From positions 714,366 through 778,365 of the forward strand of contig CAWFMB010000014.1 in assembly GCA_963816685.1 (NCBI GenBank): a stretch of 64,000 bases of DNA. Direction: 5' to 3'. Every line of letters begins with the position of its first letter. Within the stretch, counting starts at the first letter, position 1. The translations under genes and the position numbers were made by a program. The notes under the pieces were generated by a model, which was not told the DNA's origin, did no database searches, and saw nothing but the letters and a program-made list of their open reading frames with translations. Source of the DNA: CAVYUC01 sp963816685 (lineage in GTDB: Bacteria > Bacteroidota > Bacteroidia > Bacteroidales > Prolixibacteraceae). Positions 1 to 8,537 of this stretch are shown here, piece after piece.

Positions 1-1401
1 AATGAAGATTCATCAACCGGATTAATGAATCTTTCGGTCTCAGTGTTGCATGAAAATGCGATACCGCAAGGTGGCCTTTCAATGAATATGTTATCCTGGT
101 TGTTAATCGATTCAGAATTGAAAGGTTTTGTGGAGGCTTCAACTGATTATTTTACAGACACCGGGATTGACTCAAGGGCTAAGCTTCGGCTATTGATGCT
201 CACCAACGGCTGGAAAAGTTATTTTTGGAATACTGTTCCGGGAGCTTCCGAAAACCTTATTCACCAGCAAAAAGCAGGTCTTGATTTCAAGGGGACAGCG
301 ATTAACAATTTAAGTGAAACTCCTTTGCAGAATGGTGAAATAACCATGATAATTAAAAAGGATGGCGAAATGGCTGTGCTTACTCAATATACAAATGAAA
401 AAGGGGAATTTACATTTCCCGGATTGTTGTTTAATGATACTGCCGGAGTTTACATACAGGCAAAAAATGAAAAAGGAAGGATGAATACTGACATTTCATT
501 ATCTCCGGTATTTTTAAATACAGTACCTTCAGAGAAACTTATAGCCGGATTGAACAGTTTCTATGATACCCCCTATGAATTGCAGCGTCAGAAGTATTAT
601 GGTGATTTGGCACTTCGTGAATACGATCCTTCTTACCGCACCCGCAACATTAACCAGGTGGATGTTGTGGAAGATAAAATGAAGGACACTCATTTCAGGA
701 TTTATGATAAGGCAGATCAGGTGTTGGAAGTTCCGGTAAATGAAACCTCCCACAGTAATGTTCTTGATTTTATGGTGGGCAAAGTTGCAGGACTGGATAT
801 TAATGCCGATGATGTACGAATCAGGGGAACCAGCAGTTTTGGGGATAACTCGACACCTCTTTTCTTGATTGATGGTGTGCCGGTTAACCAGGAAACTAAT
901 ATGAACCTGCCGACTGAAGTAGGTCTGAATACATCAGGTGAAGCAAAATTTGGCAGTCGAAATGTTCTTGACATGATAAAATCTGTTCCACTTGGAGATA
1001 TCGAAAAAGTTGAAATATTGAAGTCGCCGCAAAATTTATCTTATTTCGGAACTGAAGGCGCAAATGGAGTAATAGCAATTTACACCCGTCATGGCCAGGT
1101 GGACAGGCCAAATCAGGTTTTAAAAGGTTTACTTGAACGTAAAATTGCAGGTTATGCGTCCTACAGGAAGTTTTATTCGCCTGAATATTCTCCGGGAGAA
1201 ATGAAAAACCCTTCACCCGATTTCCGTACTGTTTTATATTGGAATCCGGAAGTTACTGCTCAGAAGGGATCAGCAGGTATTGACTTCTACACATCCGACC
1301 AAACAGGAAATTATATTATAAATGTGGAGGGAATAACAAGCGATGGTAAAGTATGTTTAGGTAGTGCAGGTTTCCAGGTTGTTCCTGAAAATGAGAATTA
1401 A
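1..1401 (+). CDS. TonB receptor plug-domain protein, N-terminus outside window
   Basis: The frame is open to the left edge, so this is the C-terminal ~466 residues of a larger protein. About residues 95-165 look like a carboxypeptidase-regulatory beta-sandwich (GEITMIIKKDGE...GEFTFPGLLF). A TonB plug-like segment follows, with VRIRGTSSFGDNSTPLFLIDGVPVN and later IEKVEILKSPQNLSYFGTEGANGVIAIYT. There is no C-terminal outer-membrane barrel, so it is probably not a complete transporter. It belongs to the Bacteroidota class of large surface or periplasmic proteins that end in a plug domain, often with MG2-like domains upstream. The substrate is unknown. The next gene lies ~135 bp downstream on the same strand. 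Confidence 0.75.
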   Translation, partial: NEDSSTGLMNLSVSVLHENAIPQGGLSMNMLSWLLIDSELKGFVEASTDYFTDTGIDSRAKLRLLMLTNGWKSYFWNTVPGASENLIHQQKAGLDFKGTAINNLSETPLQNGEITMIIKKDGEMAVLTQYTNEKGEFTFPGLLFNDTAGVYIQAKNEKGRMNTDISLSPVFLNTVPSEKLIAGLNSFYDTPYELQRQKYYGDLALREYDPSYRTRNINQVDVVEDKMKDTHFRIYDKADQVLEVPVNETSHSNVLDFMVGKVAGLDINADDVRIRGTSSFGDNSTPLFLIDGVPVNQETNMNLPTEVGLNTSGEAKFGSRNVLDMIKSVPLGDIEKVEILKSPQNLSYFGTEGANGVIAIYTRHGQVDRPNQVLKGLLERKIAGYASYRKFYSPEYSPGEMKNPSPDFRTVLYWNPEVTAQKGSAGIDFYTSDQTGNYIINVEGITSDGKVCLGSAGFQVVPENEN

Positions 1402-1537
1402 CCTGATGCTGTAATACAACTCTTTAATTTTATAGCCATGCTGTTTTAACCTGCTGTTTAAAAATTTAGCATATAAAATTTCGTGAACTTCTCGTTCAAA
1501 GTATTAATTTCGGCTGACAGAGGTGAAATTATTATCC

Positions 1538-2701
1538 ATGGAAATTATTCAGGTTACTGATAAAAATACTTTAAAAGAGTTCCATAAATTACCAGGGAAA
1601 ATTTATAAGGATAATCCTGATTATGTTCCTGTACTCCGGCCTGTGGTTGAAGACATTTTTAATCCGGATAAGAATGCAAAATTTAAAATAGGTGATGCAC
1701 GAAGGTGGATTTTGAAGAAAGATGGAATTTGTATTGGCCGGATTGCTGCATTTTACGATGATGATTATTCAGGAGGATATGACCAGCCAACCGGCGGGTG
1801 CGGATTTTTTGAATGTATCGATAACCAGGAAACTGCGTCAGCATTATTTGATACAGCAAAGAACTGGCTTCAAAAAAATGGAATGGAAGCTATGGATGGT
1901 CCAATAAATTTTGGGGAGAATTTTTTTCACTGGGGTCTGCTTGTTGATGGATTTAAACCTCAAACTTTTGGGATGCAGTACCATCCGGAATATTACCGTA
2001 AGCTTTTTGAAAATTATGGGTTTAAAGTTTTTTATGAACAATATTCCTATTCAATGGACATAACATACCCTGATTTACCCGATCGCTTTTGGAAAATTGC
2101 AGCATGGGTAGCTAACAAACCTGGATATTCCTATGAACATTTTAACTTTAAAAATCAGGATCAGTATATAAAAGATTTTATTGAAATTCACCGCAAAGCC
2201 TGGTCTGGTCATGGTAATTACAAACCTGCAAAATACGACCAGTTAAAAGAAATGATTCAGCAGGCAAAAATTTTTCTGGATGAGGAGTTTATCTGGTTTG
2301 TTTACCATAACAATAAGCCCATTGCTTTTTATATGATGATTCCGGATTTAAACCAGATAATCCAAAAGTTTAAATCAAATAAAATGAGCCTGGTTAATTT
2401 TTTAAAATTACTTTATTATAAGAAGAAAAAAGTAATTTCGCGTTGCCGGGTTATTGTTCTTGGCGTTGTTCCCGAATTTCAGAATAAGGGAATTGCATCA
2501 GGAATTTTCCATAAACTTAAAAAAGTAATGCTAAATAAACCATGGTACAACGATATGGAAATGAGCTGGGTTGGCGATTTTAACCCTAAAATGATAGCTA
2601 TGTTCAAGTCATTTGGTGCCGATCATGCTATAACACATTTAACCATGCGTTATCTTTTTGATCCTGAAAAAGAATTTATCCGAGCGCCAATTATCGATTG
2701 A
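1538..2701 (+). CDS. GNAT-like acetyltransferase family protein, copy 1
   Basis: Soluble protein of ~387 residues with no signal peptide. The C-terminal third carries a GNAT-like core (VLGVVPEFQNKGIASGIFHKLKK, then MEMSWVGDFNPKMIAMFKSFGA), whose Q/RxxGxG/A-type stretch would bind acetyl-CoA. The N-terminal half has the conserved block PTGGCGFFEC...GMEAMDGPINFGEN. A GTG start at 1523 is possible, but ATG 1538 aligns with the start of the adjacent paralog (MQLIEVSD versus MEIIQVTD), so I chose it. The acceptor substrate is unknown. It is the intact member of a tandem duplication. Confidence 0.8.
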   Translation: MEIIQVTDKNTLKEFHKLPGKIYKDNPDYVPVLRPVVEDIFNPDKNAKFKIGDARRWILKKDGICIGRIAAFYDDDYSGGYDQPTGGCGFFECIDNQETASALFDTAKNWLQKNGMEAMDGPINFGENFFHWGLLVDGFKPQTFGMQYHPEYYRKLFENYGFKVFYEQYSYSMDITYPDLPDRFWKIAAWVANKPGYSYEHFNFKNQDQYIKDFIEIHRKAWSGHGNYKPAKYDQLKEMIQQAKIFLDEEFIWFVYHNNKPIAFYMMIPDLNQIIQKFKSNKMSLVNFLKLLYYKKKKVISRCRVIVLGVVPEFQNKGIASGIFHKLKKVMLNKPWYNDMEMSWVGDFNPKMIAMFKSFGADHAITHLTMRYLFDPEKEFIRAPIID

Positions 2702-2749
2702 TCCGGGTAAGGTTCAGGAATCATTTAATTCTGAAGTAAAAATTTAACT

Positions 2750-3895
2750 ATGCAACTGATTGAGGTAAGTGATAAAAAATCCCGAAAATTATTTCATAAA
2801 GTTCCGCACCTGATTTATAAAGGCGATCCAAACTGGGCTTGCCAGCCTGAAATGATGGTGGAAAATGTTTTTAATCCGGAAAAGAACAAATCTTTTAAAA
2901 ATGGCAAGGCAGTTCGCTGGGTATTGGTTGATGATAACAAAAAACTGCTTGGGCGGATTGCTGCATTTATTAATTTTAATACTGCAAAAACATACGAACA
3001 ACCAACAGGTGGCTGTGGCTTTTTTGAATGTACAAATCATCAGGAAGCTGCAAATTTGTTGTTTAATGCAGCAGTGGAATGGAACAAAAGCAATGGGATG
3101 GAAGCCATGGATGGCCCCATCAACTTTGGAGAAAACTACGTAAACTGGGGATTGCTTGTGGATGGTTTTATGCCACAGGGTTACGGAATGCCTTATAATC
3201 CACCATATTATTTGCAGCTATTTGAGAACTTTGGTTTTAAGGTTTATTTCGAACAATACAGTTACCACCTCGATTATACCGTTCCTTTTCCCGAACGTTT
3301 CTGGAAAATTGCAGGCTGGATAGCCCAAAAACCCGGATATAGTTTCAGGTATTTTGATTTTAAGGAAACAGATAAATTTGTTAACGATTTTTGCACGGTT
3401 TATGACGCGGCCTGGGCTTCACACGAACATTACAAGCCGCTCGATCCGGATGATATTCATGATTTTATCTCCAATTCAAAAGCAATTCTCGACCCGGAAA
3501 TGATTTGGTTTGCTTACCACGACGAAAAACCAATTGCCATGTTTGTTATGGTTCCGGATATTAATCAAATTTTTAGAAAGTTAAATGGAAAACTGAATGT
3601 GTGGGGGATATTGAAATTTCTTTATTACAAAAGAAAAAAAGTGATGACCACGAACACGTATTTTAATCATGGGAATTGATGCAAAATACCAGCGCAAGGG
3701 AATCGATTCGGCGATTTTCTGGCACCAGGATAAATTAATGAAGAAGAAACCTCAGTATACCGAAGTTGAATTGTCGTGGGCCGGCGATTTCAATCCCAAA
3801 ATTATTGCTTTGTACCAGAATACGGGGGCAAAACAAAGCAAAACCCATTATACGATGCGTTATCTTTTCGACAGAAAGAAGGAATTTACACGAGC
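2750..3895 (+). pseudogene. GNAT-like acetyltransferase family protein, copy 2 (frameshifted, truncated)
   Basis: Tandem paralog of the preceding gene, alignable over its whole length (for example PTGGCGFFEC, EAMDGPINFGENY, YYLQLFENFGFKVYFEQYSYHLD). The first frame ends at 3679 after ...KKVMTTNTYFNHGN. The homologous continuation IMGIDAKYQRKGIDSAIFWHQDK is in the next frame, so one extra base lies near 3664-3668. The last few codons corresponding to APIID of copy 1 are missing, because the sequence passes directly into a transposase fragment at ~3895. Frameshift plus truncation suggests a decaying duplicate. A sequencing error could explain the frameshift but not the truncation. Confidence 0.8.
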
Positions 3896-4892
3896 TCTCT
3901 CCGGTTTTTGTATCGGTAACCAATAATCCGTCAGGGGTTATTTCCAGGTCGTATCGTGAAACGGCCCCCTGTATTCCGGTAAAAACCATATCTATATTTT
4001 GGCAAAACGTTTCGTTATCAGGACTATGATAAGCACCGTCTGCATAAACCTTTTGCACAGGAGTATCTGTGATTGCTTGTGTTGAATTAATTGCCGGCTT
4101 TACAAATACCGTGTCGGGGGTAGTGGCCTTATCTACCATTACATTAGTAATCAGGTCCAACAATCCGTCTGATATGGTTTCTGTTACATTCATGCTGAAG
4201 CCTTTTACTTTCTGGTCGGATTTGCGGCGGTAATTACTATCAGGATCATGGGGCGACTGCACGCTTTTTGACTCAATTTCTTCTTTGGGGCGGAGTTCGA
4301 CTTTTTTGTCCTCGCCTTCTACTTTATATTGTTCATCGAAAACCCGCTGGAGAAGCCGGTAAGCTTCGCTATTGCGGCTGGTGAAAAGTACCAGGGTTTT
4401 GTATGCCAGAATACCGATAGACTGCATCCTGGTTTGGACTTCTTCTTTGGTGCTACGATAAATAATTTTTAGTGGCTCTTCATCGAGCAGGAGAGTAATC
4501 TGTTGCCTATCTTCTTCGGGGAACAATGAAAAATCGCTTTCCTCCAATGTTTTGCAAAATAAAACAAAGCTTTGATGGATGATTTCGTATCGCGAGCACC
4601 AGGCAATATTGCTGCCAATGAGTTTGCTGTCCATGCGGATACTTTTGCCGCTTACTTCAAAATCTTTTATCTGTCCATGGGTAATTGTTTCAAAGGCTTT
4701 TTGCAACAGATCCTCTTTGTTTTCACGCAAATGCTGATGTACCCGCTTTCGAAACAGGTAATAAGTTGAATCGGCAGGAATTTCGTCACCCAGATTGAAT
4801 AAGCCTAATGCACTACGTACCAATAGGTTGAACCGGCAATGCTCGAATAATTGCAAATCGCTCCAATCAAAAGCTTCCTTCAATATCATCAT
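3895..4892 (-). mobile_element. Insertion sequence remnant: internal fragment of a DDE (IS1182/DUF772-like) transposase
   Basis: The minus-strand frame encodes a transposase-like protein. It starts within the N-terminal DUF772-like helical region (ILKEAFDWSDLQLFEHCRFNLLVRSALGLF), continues through the linker (DPDSNYRRKSDQKVKGFSMNVTET) and contains the central DDE-side strand VYADGAYHSPDNE. It lacks the usual N-terminal ~50 residues, because a stop lies four codons upstream of the first Met. It also loses the C-terminal catalytic Glu region, because family homology stops near 3895 where the acetyltransferase pseudogene begins. No terminal inverted repeats or target duplication were found by eye. 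It should be immobile. Confidence 0.75.
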
Positions 4893-4967
4893 ACAACAAG
4901 TTCAATTATTAGTTCGTAAAAAGAAAAACAGGTTAATCATCTGTCCTGAAATAAAGAATAATTCAAT

Positions 4968-4998
4968 TTTGGAATATACCAAACAATATTTATCTTTG
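4968..4998 (+). promoter_or_regulatory. Bacteroidota-type promoter of rpmE2
   Basis: TTTG at 4968-4971, 19 bp spacer, TATCTTTG at 4991-4998. This fits the Bacteroidota housekeeping pattern (TTTG at about -33, TAnnTTTG at about -7). It lies ~85 bp upstream of the rpmE2 start. Confidence 0.7.
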
Positions 4999-5083
4999 CA
5001 GGCCGAATAAAATTTTGAAATTTAAATAACAGGAATGGATTACAGTGTAAAAATGTAACCATTCGAAAATAAAACAGAGAAAA

Positions 5084-5347
5084 ATGAAAAAAGGAATACA
5101 TCCCGATGATTACAGGCTGGTTGCTTTCAGAGATATGTCGAATGGTCATACCTTTTTAACCAGATCAACTGTTGAAACTAAAGAAACTGCAGAAGTTGAC
5201 GGAGTAAAATATCCGCTTTACAAACTTGAGATTTCAAATACTTCACATCCATTTTATACAGGTAAAGTTAAATTGGTTGACAGTGCAGGCCGTGTTGACA
5301 AATTTATGAGCCGTTACGGAAAACATATGGAAAACAGAAAGAAGTAA
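5084..5347 (+). CDS. rpmE2: 50S ribosomal protein L31 type B
   Basis: The 87-residue product is a full-length type B L31 (MKKGIHPDDYRLVAFRDMSNG..., ending SRYGKHMENRKK). The zinc-binding CxxC of type A L31 is absent: there are no cysteines at all, as expected for the zinc-independent paralog. It is a component of the large ribosomal subunit. The gene is monocistronic, flanked by a clear promoter upstream and a hairpin-T-tract terminator downstream. Confidence 0.95.
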   Translation: MKKGIHPDDYRLVAFRDMSNGHTFLTRSTVETKETAEVDGVKYPLYKLEISNTSHPFYTGKVKLVDSAGRVDKFMSRYGKHMENRKK

Positions 5348-5366
5348 TTCTTAACCGAAAATATTT

Positions 5367-5395
5367 AAGCTCTGGCGTGCCGGGGCTTTTTTTTT
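5367..5395 (+). terminator. Rho-independent terminator of rpmE2
   Basis: AAGCTCTGGC and GCCGGGGCTT form a GC-rich hairpin with two or three G-T wobbles, followed immediately by a run of nine T. It begins 20 bp after the rpmE2 stop codon. Confidence 0.85.
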
Positions 5396-5549
5396 GTCCA
5401 AAAATGAAATATTGTCTGTAAGATCAACATGAAATGTGAACAATATAAGTTTTAGAACCTTTTTTTTACAGTGGCACAACTATTGACCATTGGCAACCAA
5501 TCTTGTTAAATAATTCTGCAACGACAGAATGTCACAAATATGAAATAGT

Positions 5550-8003
5550 ATGGGTAAATTAAAAAATTCAGGATTTCACGATATATTTTTTTCAGGAATG
5601 ATGAACGACGATTCGGATTTTATTCCAATAATAGCGGATGGCGATGACAGGGAATTAAAAAATACCGATGTGCCGGATGTACTGCCGGTTTTGCCGCTTC
5701 GCAATACAGTACTTTTCCCGGGTGTGGTTTTGCCAATAACAGTTGGCCGTAAAAAATCGTTAAAACTCATTCAGGATGTAAACAAAGGAAGCAAGCTCCT
5801 TGGAACAATTGCACAAAAAGATTACACCATCGATGACCCGCAAATAAAGGATTTTTACGATATTGGAACGGTTGCCGAAATTTTAAAAATCCTTGAAATG
5901 CCGGATGGTTCAACATCTGTAATTATTCAGGGAAGAAGAAGGTATAAAATCAAGGAATTTATTTCTGAAGAACCCTATTTTAAAGCTGAAATAGAACCAC
6001 TGAGCGATATTCACCCGGATAATGATACAGAGTTTAATGCAATTGTTGGTTCATTAAAAGATTTATCCATTAAAATTGCACAGTTTTCAGCAAATGTTCC
6101 TCCCGAAGCAACATTTGCTGTAAAGAATATCGAAAACTCAACCTTTCTTATCAATTTTATTTGTTCCAACACGGATATTAATGTGGAAGACAAACAAAAA
6201 TTGCTTGAAATCGGAAGCTTAAAAGATCGTGGAATTCAGGCCATCAGTTATCTCGTAAAAGAAGTGCAAATGGGAGAACTGAAACAGGATATCCAAAAAA
6301 AGGTAAAAACCGATATGGATCGCCAGCAGCGTGAATTTATGCTGAACCAGCAAATGAAAACCATTCAGGATGAATTGGGCGGAAGTCCGGTTGAACAGGA
6401 AATAATTGATTTGAAGGAGAAAGCAAAAAGCAAAAAGTGGAACGATGAAGTAGCAAGGTTTTTTGAAAAAGAGGTTGAAAAATTACACCGTCTCAATCCG
6501 GCAGCCGGAGAATATTCAGTTCAGTATACTTTTTGCCAGACTTTAATTGATTTGCCATGGAATGAGTATACAAAAGATAATTTTGATCTTAAAAATGCAA
6601 GAAAGGTTTTGGATGAAGATCATTACGGATTGGAGAAAGTAAAGGAACGAATTCTGGAACATTTGGCGGTTCTTAAATTAAAAAATGATATGAAATCGCC
6701 TATTTTATGTTTGTATGGCCCTCCGGGAGTTGGAAAAACTTCGCTCGGAAAATCTGTTGCGAGAGCACTTGATCGAAAGTATGTGAGAATGAGCCTTGGT
6801 GGTCTTCATGATGAATCGGAAATTCGCGGACACAGGAAAACCTATATTGGCGCTATGCCAGGGCGGATTGTTCAGAATATTAAAAAAGCGAAATCTTCGA
6901 ATCCGGTTTTTATCCTGGATGAAATTGATAAGGTTTCGAAACATTTTCATGGAGATCCGGCTTCTGCATTGCTTGAAGTACTTGACCCGGAGCAGAATTC
7001 AGAATTTCATGACAATTATGTGGAAACGGATTATGACCTGTCTAAAGTTATGTTTATTGCCACTGCCAATACACTGAACACCATTGCACCACCTCTTCGT
7101 GACCGTCTCGAAATGATTGAAGTGAGTGGTTATCTTGTGGAAGAAAAAATAGAAATCGCCAAACGACATCTGATTCCAAAACAACTTGAAAATCATGGCT
7201 TAAAGAATAACGACGTATTATTCTCAAAAGATGCTGTTGAAATGATAATTGACGGTTATACTCGGGAATCAGGAGTTCGGGAATTGGATAAGAAAATTGC
7301 CAAGGTTATCCGTCGGATTGCTAAAAAAATTGCATTCGAAGAGAAATATAACAAAAAACTGAAAAGGGATGATATACGCGAGTATTTGGGTGTAACTGAA
7401 TATGAAAAGGATAAATATCAGGGCAACGAATTTGCAGGAGTGGTTACCGGATTGGCCTGGACAGCAGTTGGCGGTGAAATTCTGTTTGTTGAAACCAGTC
7501 TGAGTAAGGGAAAAGGAAGTTTGACTTTAACTGGAAACCTCGGCGATGTGATGAAAGAATCGGCAATGCTGGCACATGAATATTTAAAATCGCATGCCGA
7601 AGAGCTGGAGCTGAATTCGGAAGTTTTTGGAAACTGGAATGTACACGTTCACGTTCCGGAAGGCGCGATCCCAAAAGATGGTCCGTCGGCTGGAGTAACG
7701 ATGGTAACATCAATTGCATCGGCATTTACACAGCGTAAGGTGAAAAAGAATCTTGCCATGACAGGTGAAATTACCCTGCGTGGAAAAATACTTCCGGTTG
7801 GTGGAATCAAGGAAAAGATACTTGCCGCCAAACGTGCCGGAATCACCGAAATTATTCTTTCCGAAGAAAACAGAAAGAACCTTGAGGAAATAAAAGACGT
7901 TTATTTGAAAGGGTTGAATTTTCATTTTGTTAAAACTATCATGGACGTACTGAATATTGCATTGCTGAAATCGAAAGTAGAAAAGCCGGTAAATGTTGTG
8001 TAA
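5550..8003 (+). CDS. lon: ATP-dependent protease La (Lon)
   Basis: Complete 817-residue cytoplasmic Lon. The N-terminal substrate-binding domain begins at ~45 (LPVLPLRNTVLFPGVVLPI). The AAA+ module has Walker A GPPGVGKTS at ~390-398 and Walker B FILDEID at ~454. The C-terminal serine protease domain has catalytic Ser713 (PKDGPSAG) and Lys756 (GGIKEKIL), 43 residues apart as in E. coli Lon. The ~45-residue acidic extension before the LON domain is typical of Bacteroidota. The enzyme degrades misfolded and regulatory proteins. It stands alone, ~200 bp after rpmE2. I did not find a convincing TAnnTTTG promoter upstream, which could mean an alternative sigma factor. Confidence 0.97.
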   Translation: MGKLKNSGFHDIFFSGMMNDDSDFIPIIADGDDRELKNTDVPDVLPVLPLRNTVLFPGVVLPITVGRKKSLKLIQDVNKGSKLLGTIAQKDYTIDDPQIKDFYDIGTVAEILKILEMPDGSTSVIIQGRRRYKIKEFISEEPYFKAEIEPLSDIHPDNDTEFNAIVGSLKDLSIKIAQFSANVPPEATFAVKNIENSTFLINFICSNTDINVEDKQKLLEIGSLKDRGIQAISYLVKEVQMGELKQDIQKKVKTDMDRQQREFMLNQQMKTIQDELGGSPVEQEIIDLKEKAKSKKWNDEVARFFEKEVEKLHRLNPAAGEYSVQYTFCQTLIDLPWNEYTKDNFDLKNARKVLDEDHYGLEKVKERILEHLAVLKLKNDMKSPILCLYGPPGVGKTSLGKSVARALDRKYVRMSLGGLHDESEIRGHRKTYIGAMPGRIVQNIKKAKSSNPVFILDEIDKVSKHFHGDPASALLEVLDPEQNSEFHDNYVETDYDLSKVMFIATANTLNTIAPPLRDRLEMIEVSGYLVEEKIEIAKRHLIPKQLENHGLKNNDVLFSKDAVEMIIDGYTRESGVRELDKKIAKVIRRIAKKIAFEEKYNKKLKRDDIREYLGVTEYEKDKYQGNEFAGVVTGLAWTAVGGEILFVETSLSKGKGSLTLTGNLGDVMKESAMLAHEYLKSHAEELELNSEVFGNWNVHVHVPEGAIPKDGPSAGVTMVTSIASAFTQRKVKKNLAMTGEITLRGKILPVGGIKEKILAAKRAGITEIILSEENRKNLEEIKDVYLKGLNFHFVKTIMDVLNIALLKSKVEKPVNVV

Positions 8004-8146
8004 CCAAAGAATAGTTGGCTTAATTGGCACTTCTTCTTTAAAATTAAGAAGTTAAACAATTATAATTTGTTGTTGTTTTAATGATAAATTTTTGAATTAC
8101 ACCTGCTTTTTAGGTAAATCCTTTAACCGGTTATAAATTTTAAATC

Positions 8147-8461
8147 ATGCAAAAATTACTTATTATTCTGGGGATTGTTTTTTTTATTTCCTGTCAGTCG
8201 GGAAATAAAAATCAAGCCGCTGATGATACTGTCCCGTCAGCATTGGTGCTTATGGAAGATACCTTAAACATCGGGGGCATGCACTGTGACATGTGCGTGA
8301 CTTCAATTGAAAAAGGTATAAACGAACTGGAAGGTATTCAGTTTGTACAGGCGAATTTAAACGATTCAGTGGCAATAGTTAAATTCGACAAATCAAAAAC
8401 AAATCTTACCGAAATTGAAAAGGCTATTGAAAAAAGGGGTTACCGGGTTAAGACTCAGTAA
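8147..8461 (+). CDS. Heavy-metal-associated (HMA) domain lipoprotein
   Basis: 104 residues. An N-terminal lipoprotein signal (LLIILGIVFFISC, lipobox Cys16) is followed by a short linker and one HMA domain at ~38-104. The metal-binding loop is GMHCDMCVTSIEKGI (CxxC). HMA domains of this type bind soft metal ions such as Cu(I). Tethered to a membrane facing the periplasm, it would act as a metal chaperone or sensor-like binder. A promoter-like sequence follows the gene, so the TonB receptor 77 bp downstream is probably transcribed separately, though read-through is possible. The metal specificity is inferred. Confidence 0.85.
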   Translation: MQKLLIILGIVFFISCQSGNKNQAADDTVPSALVLMEDTLNIGGMHCDMCVTSIEKGINELEGIQFVQANLNDSVAIVKFDKSKTNLTEIEKAIEKRGYRVKTQ

Positions 8462-8483
8462 TTAATCTGTCCATTGTTTTTCG

Positions 8484-8515
8484 TTTGAGTTTCAATGGTT
8501 TTTTCGATACATTTG
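8484..8515 (+). promoter_or_regulatory. Bacteroidota-type promoter of the TonB-dependent receptor
   Basis: TTTG at 8484-8487, 20 bp spacer, TACATTTG at 8508-8515. It ends 22 bp before the receptor's first ATG. Confidence 0.65.
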
Positions 8516-8537
8516 CACGAATTTTATAGGTTCGTGG

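Noticed and set aside
8020..8060. ACTTCTT/AAGAAGT hairpin after lon as a terminator
   Set aside because: The stem is AT-rich and no T tract follows.
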